Positions 51,657 to 63,262 are shown, numbered from the stretch's first letter. The stretch: 64,000 bases of DNA from an uncultured Polaribacter sp. (GCF_947500975.1 NZ_CANMUE010000005.1:124001-188000), one strand, 5' to 3'. Program-made: numbers and translations. Notes: generated by a model not told the origin, from the sequence alone.

Positions 51657-54600
51657 TTGGCAACGAAAAACACCACTGAAAGAATTAACTTCGCAACATC
51701 TCAATTAATAAAAGAGTATCCAGACTTTTTGGATATTCAGGTAAAATCTTTCCAAGATTTTTTCCAACTTCAAACGAAAGCAGAAGAAAGAGGTGAAGAA
51801 GGTTTATATAAAACCTTCATGGATAATTTTCCAATAACAGATACAAGAAATCAATTTGTATTAGAATTTTTAGACTACTTTGTAGATCCACCAAGATACA
51901 GCATTCAAGAATGTATTGAAAGAGGTCTTACACATAGTGTGCCATTAAAAGCACGTTTAAAATTATACTGTACAGATCCTGAACATGAAGATTTTGAAAC
52001 TATAGTACAAGACGTTTATTTAGGTACTATACCTTATATGACAAATTCTGGAACATTTGTAATCAATGGAGCAGAAAGAGTTGTAGTATCTCAATTACAC
52101 AGATCTCCGGGGGTTTTCTTTGGACAATCTTTTCATGCCAATGGTACAAAATTATACTCTGCAAGGGTAATTCCTTTTAAAGGTTCTTGGATTGAGTTTG
52201 CAACTGATATCAATCAAGTAATGTATGCTTATATTGATAGAAAGAAAAAATTACCAGTAACTACTTTATTTAGAGCCATAGGTTTTGAAAGAGATAAAGA
52301 TATATTAGAAATTTTTGATTTAGCAGAAGAAGTTAAAGTGTCTAAAGCTGGATTAAAAAAAGTATTAGGACGAAAATTAGCAGCTAGAGTTTTAAAAACT
52401 TGGCATGAAGATTTCGTTGATGAAGATACTGGAGAAGTTGTATCAATTGAAAGAAATGAAATTATTTTCGATCGTGATACAATTTTAGAAAAAGAACATA
52501 TAGATGAAATTATAGAAGCAGGTGCTAAAACGGTTTTACTTCATAAAGAAGATAACCATATGGCAGACTATGCTATTATACATAATACATTACAGAAAGA
52601 TCCTACAAATTCTGAAAAAGAAGCTGTAGAACATATTTATAGACAATTACGTAATGCAGAACCGCCAGATGAGGAAACTGCAAGAGGTATTATAGATAAG
52701 TTATTCTTTTCTGAACAAAGATATAATTTAGGCGAAGTTGGACGTTTTAGAATGAACACTAAACTTCAACTAAATGAGCCTATAGATCAGAAGGTATTAA
52801 CGAAATTAGATATTATTACTATCATTAAATATTTAATTGAATTAATTAATTCAAAAGCAGAAGTAGATGATATTGATCACTTATCAAATAGACGTGTTAG
52901 AACTGTTGGTGAACAGTTAGCAGGACAATTTGGTGTTGGTTTAGCTCGTATGGCTAGAACAATTCGTGAGCGTATGAACGTGCGTGATAATGAGGTGTTT
53001 ACACCAATTGATTTAATTAATGCAAAAACATTATCATCAGTTATTAACTCATTCTTTGGTACAAACCAGTTATCTCAGTTTATGGATCAAACAAATCCAT
53101 TAGCAGAGATTACTCATAAGCGTAGATTATCTGCACTTGGACCTGGTGGTTTATCAAGAGAAAGAGCAGGTTTTGAGGTACGTGATGTTCACTATACTCA
53201 TTATGGTCGTTTATGTCCAATTGAAACTCCTGAGGGACCAAATATTGGTTTAATTTCTTCACTTGCTGTTTTTGCAAAAGTGAATAATTTAGGTTTTATT
53301 GAAACACCTTATAGAAAAGTAGATAATGGTGTAGTTGCAAATGACAAGCCTATTTATTTAAGTGCTGAAGAAGAAGAGGGTATGAAAATTGCTCAATCTA
53401 ATTTAGAATTAAAAGAGAATGGTGCTATTGTTTTAGATAGAGTTATTGCACGTGAGGAAGGAGATTTTCCAGTAGTTAATCCAGATGCGATTAATTATAT
53501 GGATGTTGCTCCAAATCAAATTGCTTCTATATCTGCATCTTTAATTCCGTTCTTAGAACATGATGATGCCAACCGTGCATTAATGGGATCTAATATGATG
53601 CGTCAAGCAGTTCCATTATTACGCCCAGAGTCTCCAATTGTTGGAACAGGTTTAGAGCGAAGAGTTGCAAAAGATTCTAGAATTTTAATCAATGCAGAAG
53701 GAAATGGTGTTGTTGAATATGTAGATGCAAATAAGATTACAATTAAGTATGATAAAACTGAACAAGAACAATTAGTTAGTTTTGAATCTGATGAAATTTC
53801 TTATAATTTAATAAAGTTTAGAAAAACAAATCAAGGTACATCTATTAACCTAAAACCAATTGTTGAAAAAGGAGATAGAGTTTCTGAAGGTCAAGTTCTT
53901 TGTGAAGGTTATGCTACACAAAAAGGAGAATTAGCTTTAGGTAGAAATATGAAAGTAGCCTTTATGCCTTGGAAAGGGTATAACTTTGAGGATGCGATTG
54001 TAATTTCAGAAAAAGTTGTTCGTGAAGATATATTTACTTCTATTCATATTGATGAGTATTCTTTAGACGTAAGAGATACTAAATTAGGAACTGAAGAGTT
54101 AACTAATGATATTCCAAACGTATCTGAAGAAGCTACCAAAGATTTAGATGAAAATGGAATGATAAGAATTGGAGCAGAAGTAAATCCTGGTGATATCTTA
54201 ATTGGTAAAATTACACCAAAAGGAGAATCTGATCCAACTCCAGAAGAAAAATTATTAAGAGCTATTTTTGGTGATAAAGCAGGTGATGTAAAAGATGCAT
54301 CATTAAAAGCTTCTCCATCATTAAGAGGTGTAGTAATTGATAAAAAATTATTTAGAAGAGCCGTAAAAGATAAAAACAAGAGATTAAGAGATAAAGAAGC
54401 TGTAGCTACTTTAGAAGCATCTTTTGTTGGTAAATTTGAAAGTTTAAAAGATATTTTAATCGATAAGTTATTTACACTTATCAGTGGTAAAACATCACAA
54501 GGTGTTTATAATGATTTAGGTGAAGAAGTTTTACCAAAAGGTAAAAAATACACACTTAAAATGTTAAACTCTGTTGATGATTATGTTCACTTAACAGGAA

Positions 54601-55466
54601 ATTGGACTACAGATAACGATTTAAATAGTTTAGTAGGTGAACTAGTTCATAACTATAAAATTAAAGTAAACGATTTACAAGGTAATTTAAGAAGAGAGAA
54701 GTTTACAATTTCGGTTGGAGATGAATTACCAGCAGGAATTTTAAAACTAGCTAAAGTTTATATTGCCAAAAAGCGTAAGTTAAAAGTAGGTGATAAAATG
54801 GCAGGTCGTCATGGTAATAAAGGTATTGTTGCTCGTATTGTAAGAGCAGAAGATATGCCTTTCTTAGAAGACGGAACTCCTGTAGATATTGTACTAAACC
54901 CATTAGGTGTACCTTCTCGTATGAATATTGGTCAAATTTATGAAACTGTACTTGGTTGGGCAGGTCAAAAATTAGGAACTAAATATGCTACACCAATTTT
55001 TGATGGAGCATCTTTAGATCAGATTAATGGAATTACTGATGAGGCAGGTGTACCAAGATTTGGACATACTCATTTATATGATGGTGGAACAGGTAAACGT
55101 TTCGATCAACCAGCAACAGTTGGTATCATTTATATGATTAAGTTAGGACACATGATTGAAGACAAAATGCACGCGCGTTCTATTGGACCATACTCATTAA
55201 TTACACAACAACCATTAGGTGGTAAAGCACAGTTTGGTGGTCAGCGTTTTGGAGAGATGGAAGTTTGGGCACTTGAGGCTTATGGAGCATCAAGTATATT
55301 AAGAGAAATCTTAACTGTAAAATCTGATGACGTTATGGGTAGAGCTAAAACATACGAAAGTATTGTTAAAGGTGAAACTATGCCAGAACCAGGTTTACCA
55401 GAATCGTTTAATGTATTAATGCATGAACTTAAAGGTTTAGGTTTAGACGTTAGATTAGAAGAATAA
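51657..55466 (+). CDS. rpoB: RNA polymerase beta subunit, TTG start
   Basis: This 1269-residue protein starts at TTG 51657 giving [18 protein letters not shown], which fits the flavobacterial RpoB N terminus; no ATG is nearby. The rifampicin region [33 protein letters not shown] has the susceptible-type residues at E. coli 516 (Asp), 526 (His) and 531 (Ser). The C-terminal part has [24 protein letters not shown]. It forms the catalytic core of RNA polymerase with RpoC. It follows rplL through an attenuator-like gap. Confidence 0.98.
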   Translation: MATKNTTERINFATSQLIKEYPDFLDIQVKSFQDFFQLQTKAEERGEEGLYKTFMDNFPITDTRNQFVLEFLDYFVDPPRYSIQECIERGLTHSVPLKARLKLYCTDPEHEDFETIVQDVYLGTIPYMTNSGTFVINGAERVVVSQLHRSPGVFFGQSFHANGTKLYSARVIPFKGSWIEFATDINQVMYAYIDRKKKLPVTTLFRAIGFERDKDILEIFDLAEEVKVSKAGLKKVLGRKLAARVLKTWHEDFVDEDTGEVVSIERNEIIFDRDTILEKEHIDEIIEAGAKTVLLHKEDNHMADYAIIHNTLQKDPTNSEKEAVEHIYRQLRNAEPPDEETARGIIDKLFFSEQRYNLGEVGRFRMNTKLQLNEPIDQKVLTKLDIITIIKYLIELINSKAEVDDIDHLSNRRVRTVGEQLAGQFGVGLARMARTIRERMNVRDNEVFTPIDLINAKTLSSVINSFFGTNQLSQFMDQTNPLAEITHKRRLSALGPGGLSRERAGFEVRDVHYTHYGRLCPIETPEGPNIGLISSLAVFAKVNNLGFIETPYRKVDNGVVANDKPIYLSAEEEEGMKIAQSNLELKENGAIVLDRVIAREEGDFPVVNPDAINYMDVAPNQIASISASLIPFLEHDDANRALMGSNMMRQAVPLLRPESPIVGTGLERRVAKDSRILINAEGNGVVEYVDANKITIKYDKTEQEQLVSFESDEISYNLIKFRKTNQGTSINLKPIVEKGDRVSEGQVLCEGYATQKGELALGRNMKVAFMPWKGYNFEDAIVISEKVVREDIFTSIHIDEYSLDVRDTKLGTEELTNDIPNVSEEATKDLDENGMIRIGAEVNPGDILIGKITPKGESDPTPEEKLLRAIFGDKAGDVKDASLKASPSLRGVVIDKKLFRRAVKDKNKRLRDKEAVATLEASFVGKFESLKDILIDKLFTLISGKTSQGVYNDLGEEVLPKGKKYTLKMLNSVDDYVHLTGNWTTDNDLNSLVGELVHNYKIKVNDLQGNLRREKFTISVGDELPAGILKLAKVYIAKKRKLKVGDKMAGRHGNKGIVARIVRAEDMPFLEDGTPVDIVLNPLGVPSRMNIGQIYETVLGWAGQKLGTKYATPIFDGASLDQINGITDEAGVPRFGHTHLYDGGTGKRFDQPATVGIIYMIKLGHMIEDKMHARSIGPYSLITQQPLGGKAQFGGQRFGEMEVWALEAYGASSILREILTVKSDDVMGRAKTYESIVKGETMPEPGLPESFNVLMHELKGLGLDVRLEE

Positions 55467-55480
55467 ATTTTTTCAGTAAC

Positions 55481-55514
55481 CAGTTTTCAGTAGCAATTAT
55501 GTTACTGAAAACTG
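55481..55514 (+). repeat. CAGT-rich palindrome between rpoB and rpoC
   Basis: CAGTTTTCAGTA (55481-55492) and TACTGAAAACTG (55503-55514) form a perfect 12-bp stem, extended by GC/GT to 14 bp, with loop AATTAT. Further CAGT/ACTG units flank it (TTCAGTAACCAG; GCCAACTGAATAC). It has no T run, so it is probably a dispersed repeat or mRNA processing element within the operon. Confidence 0.75.
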
Positions 55515-55545
55515 AATACTGCCAACTGAATACTTATTAAAAGAC

Positions 55546-58500
55546 ATGGCAAGAAAACAAGAAAAGTACACTGTAAAAAAGTTTAACAAAATATCAATTG
55601 GTTTATCATCACCAGAAGCAATTTTAGAAATATCTAAAGGTGAAGTTTTAAAACCAGAAACAATAAATTACCGTACACACAAACCAGAGAGAGATGGTTT
55701 ATTCTGTGAGCGTATTTTTGGTCCGGTAAAGGATTATGAATGTGCATGTGGAAAATACAAAAGAATCCGTTATAAAGGAATCGTTTGTGATAGATGTGGT
55801 GTAGAAGTAACAGAAAAGAAAGTACGTAGAGATAGAGTAGGTCACATTAACTTAGTGGTGCCAGTTGCTCATATTTGGTACTTTAGATCATTACCTAACA
55901 AAATGGGGTACCTTTTAGGTTTACCATCTAAAAAGTTAGATATGATTATTTACTACGAAAGATATGTAGTAATTCAACCTGGTATTGCAAAAGGACCTGA
56001 AGGAGAACCATTACAAAAAATGGATTTCTTAACGGAAGAAGAATATTTAGATATTGTTGATGAGTTACCACAAGAAAATCAATATTTAGATGATGAAGAC
56101 CCAAATAAGTTTATAGCTAAAATGGGTGCAGAATGTCTAATTGATTTACTAGCTCGTATAGATTTAGAAGGATTATCTTTTGAATTAAGACATAAAGCCA
56201 ATACTGAAACTTCTAAGCAAAGAAAAACTGAAGCATTAAAACGTTTAAATGTTGTTGAAGCATTTAGAGATTCTCAAAAGAATAGAGAAAATAATCCTGA
56301 GTGGATGATTATGAAGGCTGTGCCTGTAATTCCACCAGAATTAAGACCCTTAGTTCCTTTAGATGGTGGACGTTTTGCTACTTCAGATTTAAATGATCTT
56401 TATAGAAGAGTTATTATTAGAAATAATCGTTTAAAAAGATTAGTTGAAATAAAAGCTCCTGAAGTTATTTTACGTAATGAAAAACGTATGTTACAAGAAT
56501 CTGTAGATTCATTATTTGATAACACACGTAAATCATCAGCAGTAAAAACAGAATCTAATAGACCTTTAAAATCTTTATCAGATTCATTAAAAGGTAAACA
56601 AGGACGTTTCCGTCAGAATTTATTAGGAAAACGTGTTGATTATTCAGCTCGTTCTGTAATTGTTGTTGGACCAGAATTAAGATTGTCAGAATGTGGTATC
56701 CCTAAAGATATGGCAGCTGAACTTTACAAGCCTTTTGTAATTAGAAAACTAATTGAAAGAGGAATTGTAAAAACAGTTAAATCTGCTAAGAAAATAATAG
56801 ATAGAAAAGAACCAGTTGTTTGGGATATTTTAGAAAATGTAATTAAAGGACATCCTGTTTTATTAAACAGAGCTCCTACTTTACACAGACTTGGTATTCA
56901 GGCTTTTCAACCAAAATTAATTGAAGGAAAAGCAATTCAATTACACCCATTAGCATGTTCTGCATTTAATGCCGATTTTGATGGGGATCAAATGGCAGTT
57001 CACTTACCATTAGGACCAGAAGCTATTTTAGAAGCACAAATATTAATGTTGGCTTCTCATAATATCTTGAACCCTGCAAATGGAGCTCCAGTTACTGTAC
57101 CTTCTCAGGATATGGTACTTGGTTTATACTATATGACTAAAGAAAGAATATCTACTCCAGAGGTTAAAATCAAAGGAGAAGGATTAACTTTCTATTCACC
57201 AGAAGAAGTAACGATTGCTTTTAACGAAGAAAAGGTAGACTTAAATGCTGGTATTAAAGTAAGAACTCAAGATATTGATGAGAATGGAGAGCAAGTAACT
57301 AAAATTATAAAAACTACAGTTGGTAGAGTTTTATTTAATGAAAAAGTTCCTGCTGCTGCTGGTTATATCAATGAAGTATTGACTAAGAAAAATTTACGTG
57401 GAATTATTGGTAATATTTTAAAAGCTACTGATATTCCAACTACAGGAGATTTCTTAGATCAAATTAAAAATATGGGGTATAAATTTGCCTTCCAAGGTGG
57501 TTTATCATTTTCATTAGGAGATATTATTATTCCTAAAGAAAAACAATCTATGATTGACGAAGCTAATAAAGAAGTAGATGTCATTGTAGCAAATTATAAT
57601 ATGGGTATGTTAACGCAAAAAGAGCGTTACAATCAGGTAATTGATATTTGGGGAAGAACCAATAACCAGTTAACAGAATTATCTATGAAACGTTTACGAG
57701 AAGACCAACAAGGTTTCAACTCAGTATATATGATGCTTGATTCTGGTGCAAGGGGTTCTAAAGAACAAATTCGTCAGTTAACAGGTATGCGTGGATTAAT
57801 GGCAAAGCCTAAAAAATCTACTGCTGGAGGTGGAGAAATTATTGAGAATCCAATTCTTTCTAACTTTAAGGAAGGTTTATCAATTCTTGAATACTTTATT
57901 TCTACTCACGGTGCACGTAAAGGACTTGCCGATACAGCCTTAAAAACTGCAGATGCTGGTTACTTAACTCGTAGACTTGTAGATGTATCACAAGACGTTA
58001 TTATTAACGAAGAAGATTGTGGTACTTTAAGAGGATTAGAAGTTTCTCCTTTAAAGAAGAACGATGAGATTGTAGAATCTTTGGCAGATAGAATTGAAGG
58101 ACGTGTTTGTTTGCAAGATGTATTTCATCCTCTAACTGGAGATTTAATTATTGAAGCAAATCAACCAATAACTCATCAATTAGCTCAAGCTGTTCAAGCT
58201 TCTGGCATTGATACTGTTCAAGTAAGATCTGCATTAACATGTGAGTCTACTAAAGGTATTTGTGCTAAATGTTATGGTCAAAGTTTATCTACCCTTAATA
58301 AAGTACAAATTGGAGAGTCTGTTGGTGTAATTGCGGCTCAATCTATTGGAGAACCTGGTACACAATTAACATTAAGAACTTTCCACGTTGGTGGGGTAGC
58401 TGGTAACATATCAGAAGAAAATAAATTAATAGCTAAGTTTGACGGAAAAGTAACTATTGAAGATTTACGTACAGTTGTTGGAAAAGACAATGAAGGTAAT

Positions 58501-59820
58501 GATGTTGATATTGTAATTTCTAGAACTGCTGAAATTAAAATTACTGATAAGAAAACAGGAATTAATTTAAGTACAAATATTATTCCTTATGGTTCTTATA
58601 TCTTTGATAAAGACAGAAAATCAATTAAAAAAGGAGATGTAATTGTACAATGGGATCCATTTAATGGTGTAATTGTTTCTGAATTTGAAGGAAAAGTTAA
58701 GTTTGATAATTTAGAACAAGGTATGAACTACTCTGTTGAAATTGATGAACAAACTGGTTTCCAAGAAAAAGTAATTACAGATTCTAAGAACAAAAAAATT
58801 ATTGCTTCTTTAATTATTGAAGATAAAGATGGTAATGCTTTACGTTCTTACAGTTTACCTGTTGGTGCACACTTAATGGTAAATGATGGTGAGGCTGTAA
58901 AATCTGGTCATACACTAGTTAAAATACCAAGAAAATCTGGTAAAGCAGGTGATATTACGGGAGGTTTACCACGTGTAACTGAATTGTTTGAAGCACGTAA
59001 TCCTTCTAATCCATCTGTAGTTTCAGAAATAGATGGTGTGGTTTCTTTTGGTAAAATTAAAAGAGGTAATAGAGAGATTATTGTTGAATCTAAAACAGGA
59101 GAAGTTAGTAAGTATTTAGTAAAATTATCTAATCAGATTTTAGTTCAAGAGAACGATTTTATTAAAGCTGGTATGCCTTTATCTGATGGAGCAACAACTC
59201 CTTCTGATATTTTAAGAATTAAAGGACCGTCTGCTGTACAAGAATACTTAGTAAATGAAATACAAGAAGTTTATCGTTTACAAGGTGTAAAAATTAATGA
59301 TAAACATTTTGAAGTTGTTGTACGTCAAATGATGCGTAAAGTTAAAATTATAGATTCTGGAGATACATTATTCTTAGAGAATCAATTAATTCATAAAATT
59401 GACTTTATAAAGGATAACGACGCAATTTACGGAATGAAAGTTGTTGAAAATGCTGGAGATTCTGAAAACTTAAAAGAGGGTCAGATTATTTCTGCTCGTA
59501 AATTAAGAGATGAAAATTCTTTATTAAGAAGAAATGATAAAAATTTAGTAGAAGCAAGAGATGCAAGACCTGCAACAGCAGAACAAGTGTTACAAGGAAT
59601 TACAAGAGCTTCTTTACAGACTAAATCATTTATTTCTGCTGCATCTTTCCAAGAAACTACAAAAGTATTAAATGAAGCTGCTGTTAGTGGTAAAATAGAT
59701 ACTTTAGAAGGCTTGAAAGAAAATGTAATTGTAGGTAAGAAAATTCCTGCAGGTACTGGTATGAGATCTTATGATAACGTAATTGTTGGTCCTAAAGAAG
59801 AAATAGAAAGAAGTTTCTAA
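55546..59820 (+). CDS. rpoC: RNA polymerase beta' subunit
   Basis: This 1424-residue protein has the N-terminal zinc site Cys66, Cys68, Cys81 and Cys84, the catalytic NADFDGD at residues 475-481, and a later zinc module ([13 protein letters not shown]). It closes with the RpoC C-terminal region [22 protein letters not shown]. It binds the active-site Mg2+ and forms the clamp. It is the last gene before a strong terminator; a DUF3467 gene follows. Confidence 0.99.
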   Translation: MARKQEKYTVKKFNKISIGLSSPEAILEISKGEVLKPETINYRTHKPERDGLFCERIFGPVKDYECACGKYKRIRYKGIVCDRCGVEVTEKKVRRDRVGHINLVVPVAHIWYFRSLPNKMGYLLGLPSKKLDMIIYYERYVVIQPGIAKGPEGEPLQKMDFLTEEEYLDIVDELPQENQYLDDEDPNKFIAKMGAECLIDLLARIDLEGLSFELRHKANTETSKQRKTEALKRLNVVEAFRDSQKNRENNPEWMIMKAVPVIPPELRPLVPLDGGRFATSDLNDLYRRVIIRNNRLKRLVEIKAPEVILRNEKRMLQESVDSLFDNTRKSSAVKTESNRPLKSLSDSLKGKQGRFRQNLLGKRVDYSARSVIVVGPELRLSECGIPKDMAAELYKPFVIRKLIERGIVKTVKSAKKIIDRKEPVVWDILENVIKGHPVLLNRAPTLHRLGIQAFQPKLIEGKAIQLHPLACSAFNADFDGDQMAVHLPLGPEAILEAQILMLASHNILNPANGAPVTVPSQDMVLGLYYMTKERISTPEVKIKGEGLTFYSPEEVTIAFNEEKVDLNAGIKVRTQDIDENGEQVTKIIKTTVGRVLFNEKVPAAAGYINEVLTKKNLRGIIGNILKATDIPTTGDFLDQIKNMGYKFAFQGGLSFSLGDIIIPKEKQSMIDEANKEVDVIVANYNMGMLTQKERYNQVIDIWGRTNNQLTELSMKRLREDQQGFNSVYMMLDSGARGSKEQIRQLTGMRGLMAKPKKSTAGGGEIIENPILSNFKEGLSILEYFISTHGARKGLADTALKTADAGYLTRRLVDVSQDVIINEEDCGTLRGLEVSPLKKNDEIVESLADRIEGRVCLQDVFHPLTGDLIIEANQPITHQLAQAVQASGIDTVQVRSALTCESTKGICAKCYGQSLSTLNKVQIGESVGVIAAQSIGEPGTQLTLRTFHVGGVAGNISEENKLIAKFDGKVTIEDLRTVVGKDNEGNDVDIVISRTAEIKITDKKTGINLSTNIIPYGSYIFDKDRKSIKKGDVIVQWDPFNGVIVSEFEGKVKFDNLEQGMNYSVEIDEQTGFQEKVITDSKNKKIIASLIIEDKDGNALRSYSLPVGAHLMVNDGEAVKSGHTLVKIPRKSGKAGDITGGLPRVTELFEARNPSNPSVVSEIDGVVSFGKIKRGNREIIVESKTGEVSKYLVKLSNQILVQENDFIKAGMPLSDGATTPSDILRIKGPSAVQEYLVNEIQEVYRLQGVKINDKHFEVVVRQMMRKVKIIDSGDTLFLENQLIHKIDFIKDNDAIYGMKVVENAGDSENLKEGQIISARKLRDENSLLRRNDKNLVEARDARPATAEQVLQGITRASLQTKSFISAASFQETTKVLNEAAVSGKIDTLEGLKENVIVGKKIPAGTGMRSYDNVIVGPKEEIERSF

Positions 59821-59845
59821 ATAAACGGTAAATCGTTAAAAATAT

Positions 59846-59899
59846 AAAAGTTGAATTGTTTACTGTATTTTAATTACATTATTCAATTCAACTTTTTTT
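59846..59899 (+). terminator. Terminator after rpoC
   Basis: AAAAGTTGAATTG (59846-59858) and CAATTCAACTTTT (59884-59896) form a perfect 13-bp stem with a 25-base loop, followed by a T7 tract. It ends 12 bases before the DUF3467 start codon, so read-through or a promoter inside the loop would be needed to express that gene. Confidence 0.85.
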
Positions 59900-59911
59900 A
59901 TGATATAAATT

Positions 59912-60223
59912 ATGAAAGAAAATAAAAACCAAGAAGGTCAATTAAATATAGAATTAGACCAAGAAATTGCAGAAGGAACTTATTCTAATCTAGCAATAAT
60001 TAATCATTCTATGTCAGAGTTTATTGTAGATTTTATTAATATTATGCCAGGAATTCCAAAAGCTAAAGTAAAATCTAGAATTATTTTAACACCTCAACAT
60101 GCCAAAAGGTTAGTAAAAGCTTTGTCTGATAATGTAAGAAAATTTGAGAATGAACACGGTGAAATTAAAGATTATGAAAAACCACCAATTCCAATGAATT
60201 TTGGACCAACAGGCCAGGCTTAA
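59912..60223 (+). CDS. DUF3467 family protein
   Basis: This 103-residue protein has the DUF3467 pattern: EGTYSNLAIINHSMSEFIVDFINIMPG, KSRIILTPQHAKRLVKALSDNV, and a proline-rich tail (PPIPMNFGPTGQA). The family is frequent in Bacteroidota and regularly sits just after rpoC. No function is known; the conserved NLA..NHS.SEFI..F region suggests a binding rather than catalytic role. Confidence 0.88.
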   Translation: MKENKNQEGQLNIELDQEIAEGTYSNLAIINHSMSEFIVDFINIMPGIPKAKVKSRIILTPQHAKRLVKALSDNVRKFENEHGEIKDYEKPPIPMNFGPTGQA

Positions 60224-60242
60224 ATGATATATTTTATTTAAC

Positions 60243-60275
60243 AAGCAATTAAGTTTTACTTAGTTGCTTTTTTTT
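60243..60275 (+). terminator. Terminator of the DUF3467 gene
   Basis: AAGCAATTAAGT and ACTTAGTTGCTT form a 12-bp stem with one T-G wobble and a TTT loop, followed by a T tract to 60275. Its T tract overlaps the end of the convergent esterase gene by two bases. Confidence 0.88.
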
Positions 60276-61158
60276 AGATTAAAATAGTTATCTGTCTTTT
60301 ACTTTTTTGCAACACATCATTATATAAAAAATCTAAAATATTATCTAAACATTGATGCATTGGTCTTCCAGACCAACTGTGGTCACCTTTATTTATTGAA
60401 TATAAATAAAATGATTTATTTATATTTTTTATCCTATTAGCAATTGCTTTTGAACCAAAAAGTTTTAAAAAACCTACATCATTTTTTTGACAATAATGAT
60501 GGGGGGCAATATTATAAGGAACCAATTTATCTGCTGTTCCATGAAAAAGTTGTATAGGAATTACATTATTTTGAGTAATATTTTCTGTAGTTGTTATTGC
60601 TCCAGCCATTGAAATAATACCTGCAAACTTAAAGTTTCTAGGTAAAATTTTATTATCAAAAACATATACCAAATTTAAAATGGCTTCAGCACCTGCACTA
60701 GATCCTGCAAGTATAATTTTATTTGTTTTGATATTAAATTTTTTCTTGTTTTTGAGTAAATATTTTACAGCTAAACTGATATCTTCAGAAGCGTAATTAA
60801 AAGCATTTATTTTTTCTTCTGATTTTGTTTGGCAACCAAAACCTAATTTTTTCATAGTTAATCTATACGAAACAGAGGCAAATGCAAAACCGCGTTTGGC
60901 CATTTCATTTGCAAACTGAACTATATTATTATCATTTCTATTTCCGCCCGAAAAACTACCACCATGAACATAAACTATCAAAGGAACATCTTTTTTTATT
61001 CTCTTAGGTTTGTAAAAGTCTAATTTTAGTTTCTTTTTTTTGTTTTTATGGTATGTATACGTTCTTTTAGAAACAGCATATTTTTTATTTAAAAATTGCT
61101 TTTGAGCAATTGATACTTTAAATGTAAAAAGTAATATTATTAATATTTTAGCCTTCAT
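60274..61158 (-). CDS. Secreted alpha/beta hydrolase (esterase/lipase type)
   Basis: This 294-residue protein has an N-terminal signal peptide (ILIILLFTFKVSIAQ). The oxyanion-hole HGG is at residues 65-67, the nucleophile elbow GSSAG at 152-156 with Ser154, acid Asp210 in FHGTAD and His260 in KGDHSW, a complete triad. Sequence resembles carboxylesterase-type enzymes acting on small esters, possibly carbohydrate esters. It is 22 bases after the acyltransferase gene on the same strand; a joint role in sugar acylation and deacylation is only a guess. Confidence 0.85.
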   Translation of the reverse strand: MKAKILIILLFTFKVSIAQKQFLNKKYAVSKRTYTYHKNKKKKLKLDFYKPKRIKKDVPLIVYVHGGSFSGGNRNDNNIVQFANEMAKRGFAFASVSYRLTMKKLGFGCQTKSEEKINAFNYASEDISLAVKYLLKNKKKFNIKTNKIILAGSSAGAEAILNLVYVFDNKILPRNFKFAGIISMAGAITTTENITQNNVIPIQLFHGTADKLVPYNIAPHHYCQKNDVGFLKLFGSKAIANRIKNINKSFYLYSINKGDHSWSGRPMHQCLDNILDFLYNDVLQKSKRQITILI

Positions 61159-61180
61159 AATTATTGAAGTCGAAATGCTA

Positions 61181-62272
61181 TCATTTTCCTTTCATTTTAT
61201 CAAACAATTTTCTCAAATTATTATATACAAAAGCATTTGGTTTAACATAATAAAAAGCCAAAAAACAGATACATGTTAAAAATATTATTGCACCAAAAAC
61301 ACCTTGCCATGGAGTTAAATTTGCACCAATAATTTGCCTTAAACCAAAACCAGTAAAACTTCCATAAATAACAATAAAGTGTATAATATAAATGGATAGT
61401 GTTTTTTGACCTATTTTTAGGATTAATGGAAATTTTAAATATTTTTCAAATCCATAGAAGAATGAGAAATATAAAAAAACATTTCCTAGTCTTGTAAATA
61501 AGTAATTATAATTTGCTGAATCTAAAAATAATTTAATTTTTGTAAACCTGTATAAATACACTAATAAACTTGAGGAGTAGAAGATTAAAAGACATCCGAG
61601 TATAAAAAAAAGTGGTACTATAATTTTTTTAAATTTAGGTTTATGTACATATCGATAGAAAATAGTAGCAATAAATGCACCAAATGAAACATAACCAAAC
61701 CAGGGTATAATTGTAAAAACGGAACCGTTATTTTTTGATATATAGTTGTTTAAAAAAAACGGAATATTTTCAATATTTAAATCACGATAAACAGGTTCAA
61801 ATAAAAATATTATAACTCCTAAAAATAAACATAGAAAAGAAAATAGTAATGTTTTTTTTATAGAGATAAAATATAGCCCAACAATTAATATCAAGCTTAA
61901 CCCAATACATTGTAACACATCAACAACTAAAAAATAAGTGCTAAATTTTCCTGATAACCATGCAAATACAGGAATTCGTATTAAATAACCAACACCTATT
62001 AAAAATAATCCTCTGATAATGCCTTTACGCATTCTTAGATTTACCTGTCCTTTTTCTTTGGCTTTTATCATTAAATAAGTGAATATTAAACCAGATATCG
62101 TAAAAAAAGTTGGGGCTGTTATACCTCTAAAATAAGACCAAATTGAATAAGGTATTGAATTTAAATCACGATAAGATGAATCTAACAAAGCATCAATAAA
62201 ATGCCCTTGTAACATCATTAAAATAGCAAAAGCTCTAATGAGATCGATAAAATAAAGTCTGTTGTTTTTCAA
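61181..62272 (-). CDS. DUF1624/HGSNAT-like multi-spanning acyltransferase
   Basis: This 363-residue protein starts NNRLYFIDLIRAFAILMMLQGHFIDALL, the N-terminal signature of the heparan-alpha-glucosaminide N-acetyltransferase-like (DUF1624) and acyltransferase-3 families, with about ten membrane helices. The conserved His in LQGHF matches the catalytic or acetyl-carrying His of these families. It probably acetylates a sugar or lipid at the membrane. Its gene is followed by the secreted esterase. Confidence 0.8.
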   Translation of the reverse strand: MKNNRLYFIDLIRAFAILMMLQGHFIDALLDSSYRDLNSIPYSIWSYFRGITAPTFFTISGLIFTYLMIKAKEKGQVNLRMRKGIIRGLFLIGVGYLIRIPVFAWLSGKFSTYFLVVDVLQCIGLSLILIVGLYFISIKKTLLFSFLCLFLGVIIFLFEPVYRDLNIENIPFFLNNYISKNNGSVFTIIPWFGYVSFGAFIATIFYRYVHKPKFKKIIVPLFFILGCLLIFYSSSLLVYLYRFTKIKLFLDSANYNYLFTRLGNVFLYFSFFYGFEKYLKFPLILKIGQKTLSIYIIHFIVIYGSFTGFGLRQIIGANLTPWQGVFGAIIFLTCICFLAFYYVKPNAFVYNNLRKLFDKMKGK

Positions 62273-62503
62273 AATTATCTTTATAATCTTTAAAGATAAG
62301 AATTTTATAAGTGTTTATGGTTTTCATCTTAAAAAGATAAATTATTGTTGCATTTAACGTCTCGGCTATGGGTAGTTTCGTGTGTTTAACAACTAGCACT
62401 GTAAAAATTTCTAAACACTCAAACTTGCGAAAAATTTCTAAATATACTAATGTATCAATTACTTATAGCTTTTGTTGTGGGCAGTATTTTATTTCCCCAA
62501 ATT
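62273..62503. other. Intergenic region with folded repeat element
   Basis: This 231-base gap contains a long imperfect stem, GGCTATGGGTAGTT (62364-62377) against AATTACTTATAGCT (62457-62470), pairing over 14 positions with four G-T wobbles. Inside are two direct copies of AAAAATTTCTAAA (62403-62415 and 62430-62442). Next to it is GTTGTGGGCAGTA (62474-62486). It resembles, from memory, recurrent non-coding elements in Bacteroidota that start AACGTCTCGGCTATGGG and end TTGTTGTGGGC. Confidence 0.6.
62474..62486 (+). repeat. Inverted repeat, left arm (GTTGTGGGCAGTA)
   Basis: GTTGTGGGCAGTA matches the reverse complement of 63399-63411 at 12 of 13 positions. The pair encloses one gene of unknown function. 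Confidence 0.6.
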
Positions 62504-63262
62504 TTAATTTTCATTATATACTTCAATTGCTTTTTGAATGTATTGTTTTTTCTTTTTTGAAGAAATCATTGTAGCGACAACCGTTCCAAAACCCGCCAAA
62601 CCAATGGCTAAGTTTACAGGTCGTAATTCAGTCACATCAGTAGTTTCAAATGTTCCAGTATTAGGATTGAAAGAATTTGTAGTTTCACCTGTTTTTTTTG
62701 CTGATGTCAAAATTCCCGCTACCATAGCAATTCCTCCTAATACATAAGCTATTGTTCTTTTCTTTTTAGCATTATGGTGCTTTTTTAAATAGACAATACT
62801 TTTTGGATTTCTTTGTAAATCAACACTTAAATTTTCATAGTTAGCAATTTTTAAAGAATTGAATCCAGAATTGTAGTAATAATTTTGAGTAGTGCTAGTG
62901 CCTCCCAATCCTATTCCTCCCATATTATTAATTGGTACAGCATTATTGTAGTTACTAGTTAGCACATAATAATTAACTTTGCCTTTAATTGTTCTACGTG
63001 CAAAACTTCCTCGACTTCCTTGAATATTTCCAAAAAAGTCTACTCCTGATTTGTAAAATTTAACATCTTTACTTTTAATCGTTAAACTATCTAAATTAAA
63101 ATAATTCTTTTTAAACATGGGTGTTTGATATTCTAGATTCTTACCGTAGAGAATACTTCCATCAGTTTTGTAAATAAAATTTTTGCTTTCGTCTATCTCT
63201 TGAGCATTAGCACTTACCGTAAAAGTTAATATAACGAGTAATAATTGAATTGTTTTTTTCAT
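62504..63262 (-). CDS. Secreted/membrane protein of unknown function between inverted repeats
   Basis: I do not recognise this 252-residue protein. It has a signal peptide (MKKTIQLLLVILTFTVSANA), a soluble part starting EIDESKNFIYKTDGSILYGKNLEYQT, a Gly/Asn/Tyr-rich stretch (NNMGGIGLGGTSTTQNYYYNSG), and two hydrophobic helices near residues 169-188 and 216-235 separated by a polar loop; the end is basic. It is bracketed by GTTGTGGGCA-type inverted repeats 17 bases past its stop and 136 bases before its start, and lies between unrelated conserved genes, which suggests a laterally acquired or mobile cassette. Expression and function cannot be inferred. Confidence 0.7.
   Translation of the reverse strand: MKKTIQLLLVILTFTVSANAQEIDESKNFIYKTDGSILYGKNLEYQTPMFKKNYFNLDSLTIKSKDVKFYKSGVDFFGNIQGSRGSFARRTIKGKVNYYVLTSNYNNAVPINNMGGIGLGGTSTTQNYYYNSGFNSLKIANYENLSVDLQRNPKSIVYLKKHHNAKKKRTIAYVLGGIAMVAGILTSAKKTGETTNSFNPNTGTFETTDVTELRPVNLAIGLAGFGTVVATMISSKKKKQYIQKAIEVYNEN

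Noticed and set aside
54044..54379. Antisense open frame within rpoB
   Set aside because: It mirrors a strongly conserved rpoB coding region with no family match or start signal; a shadow frame.
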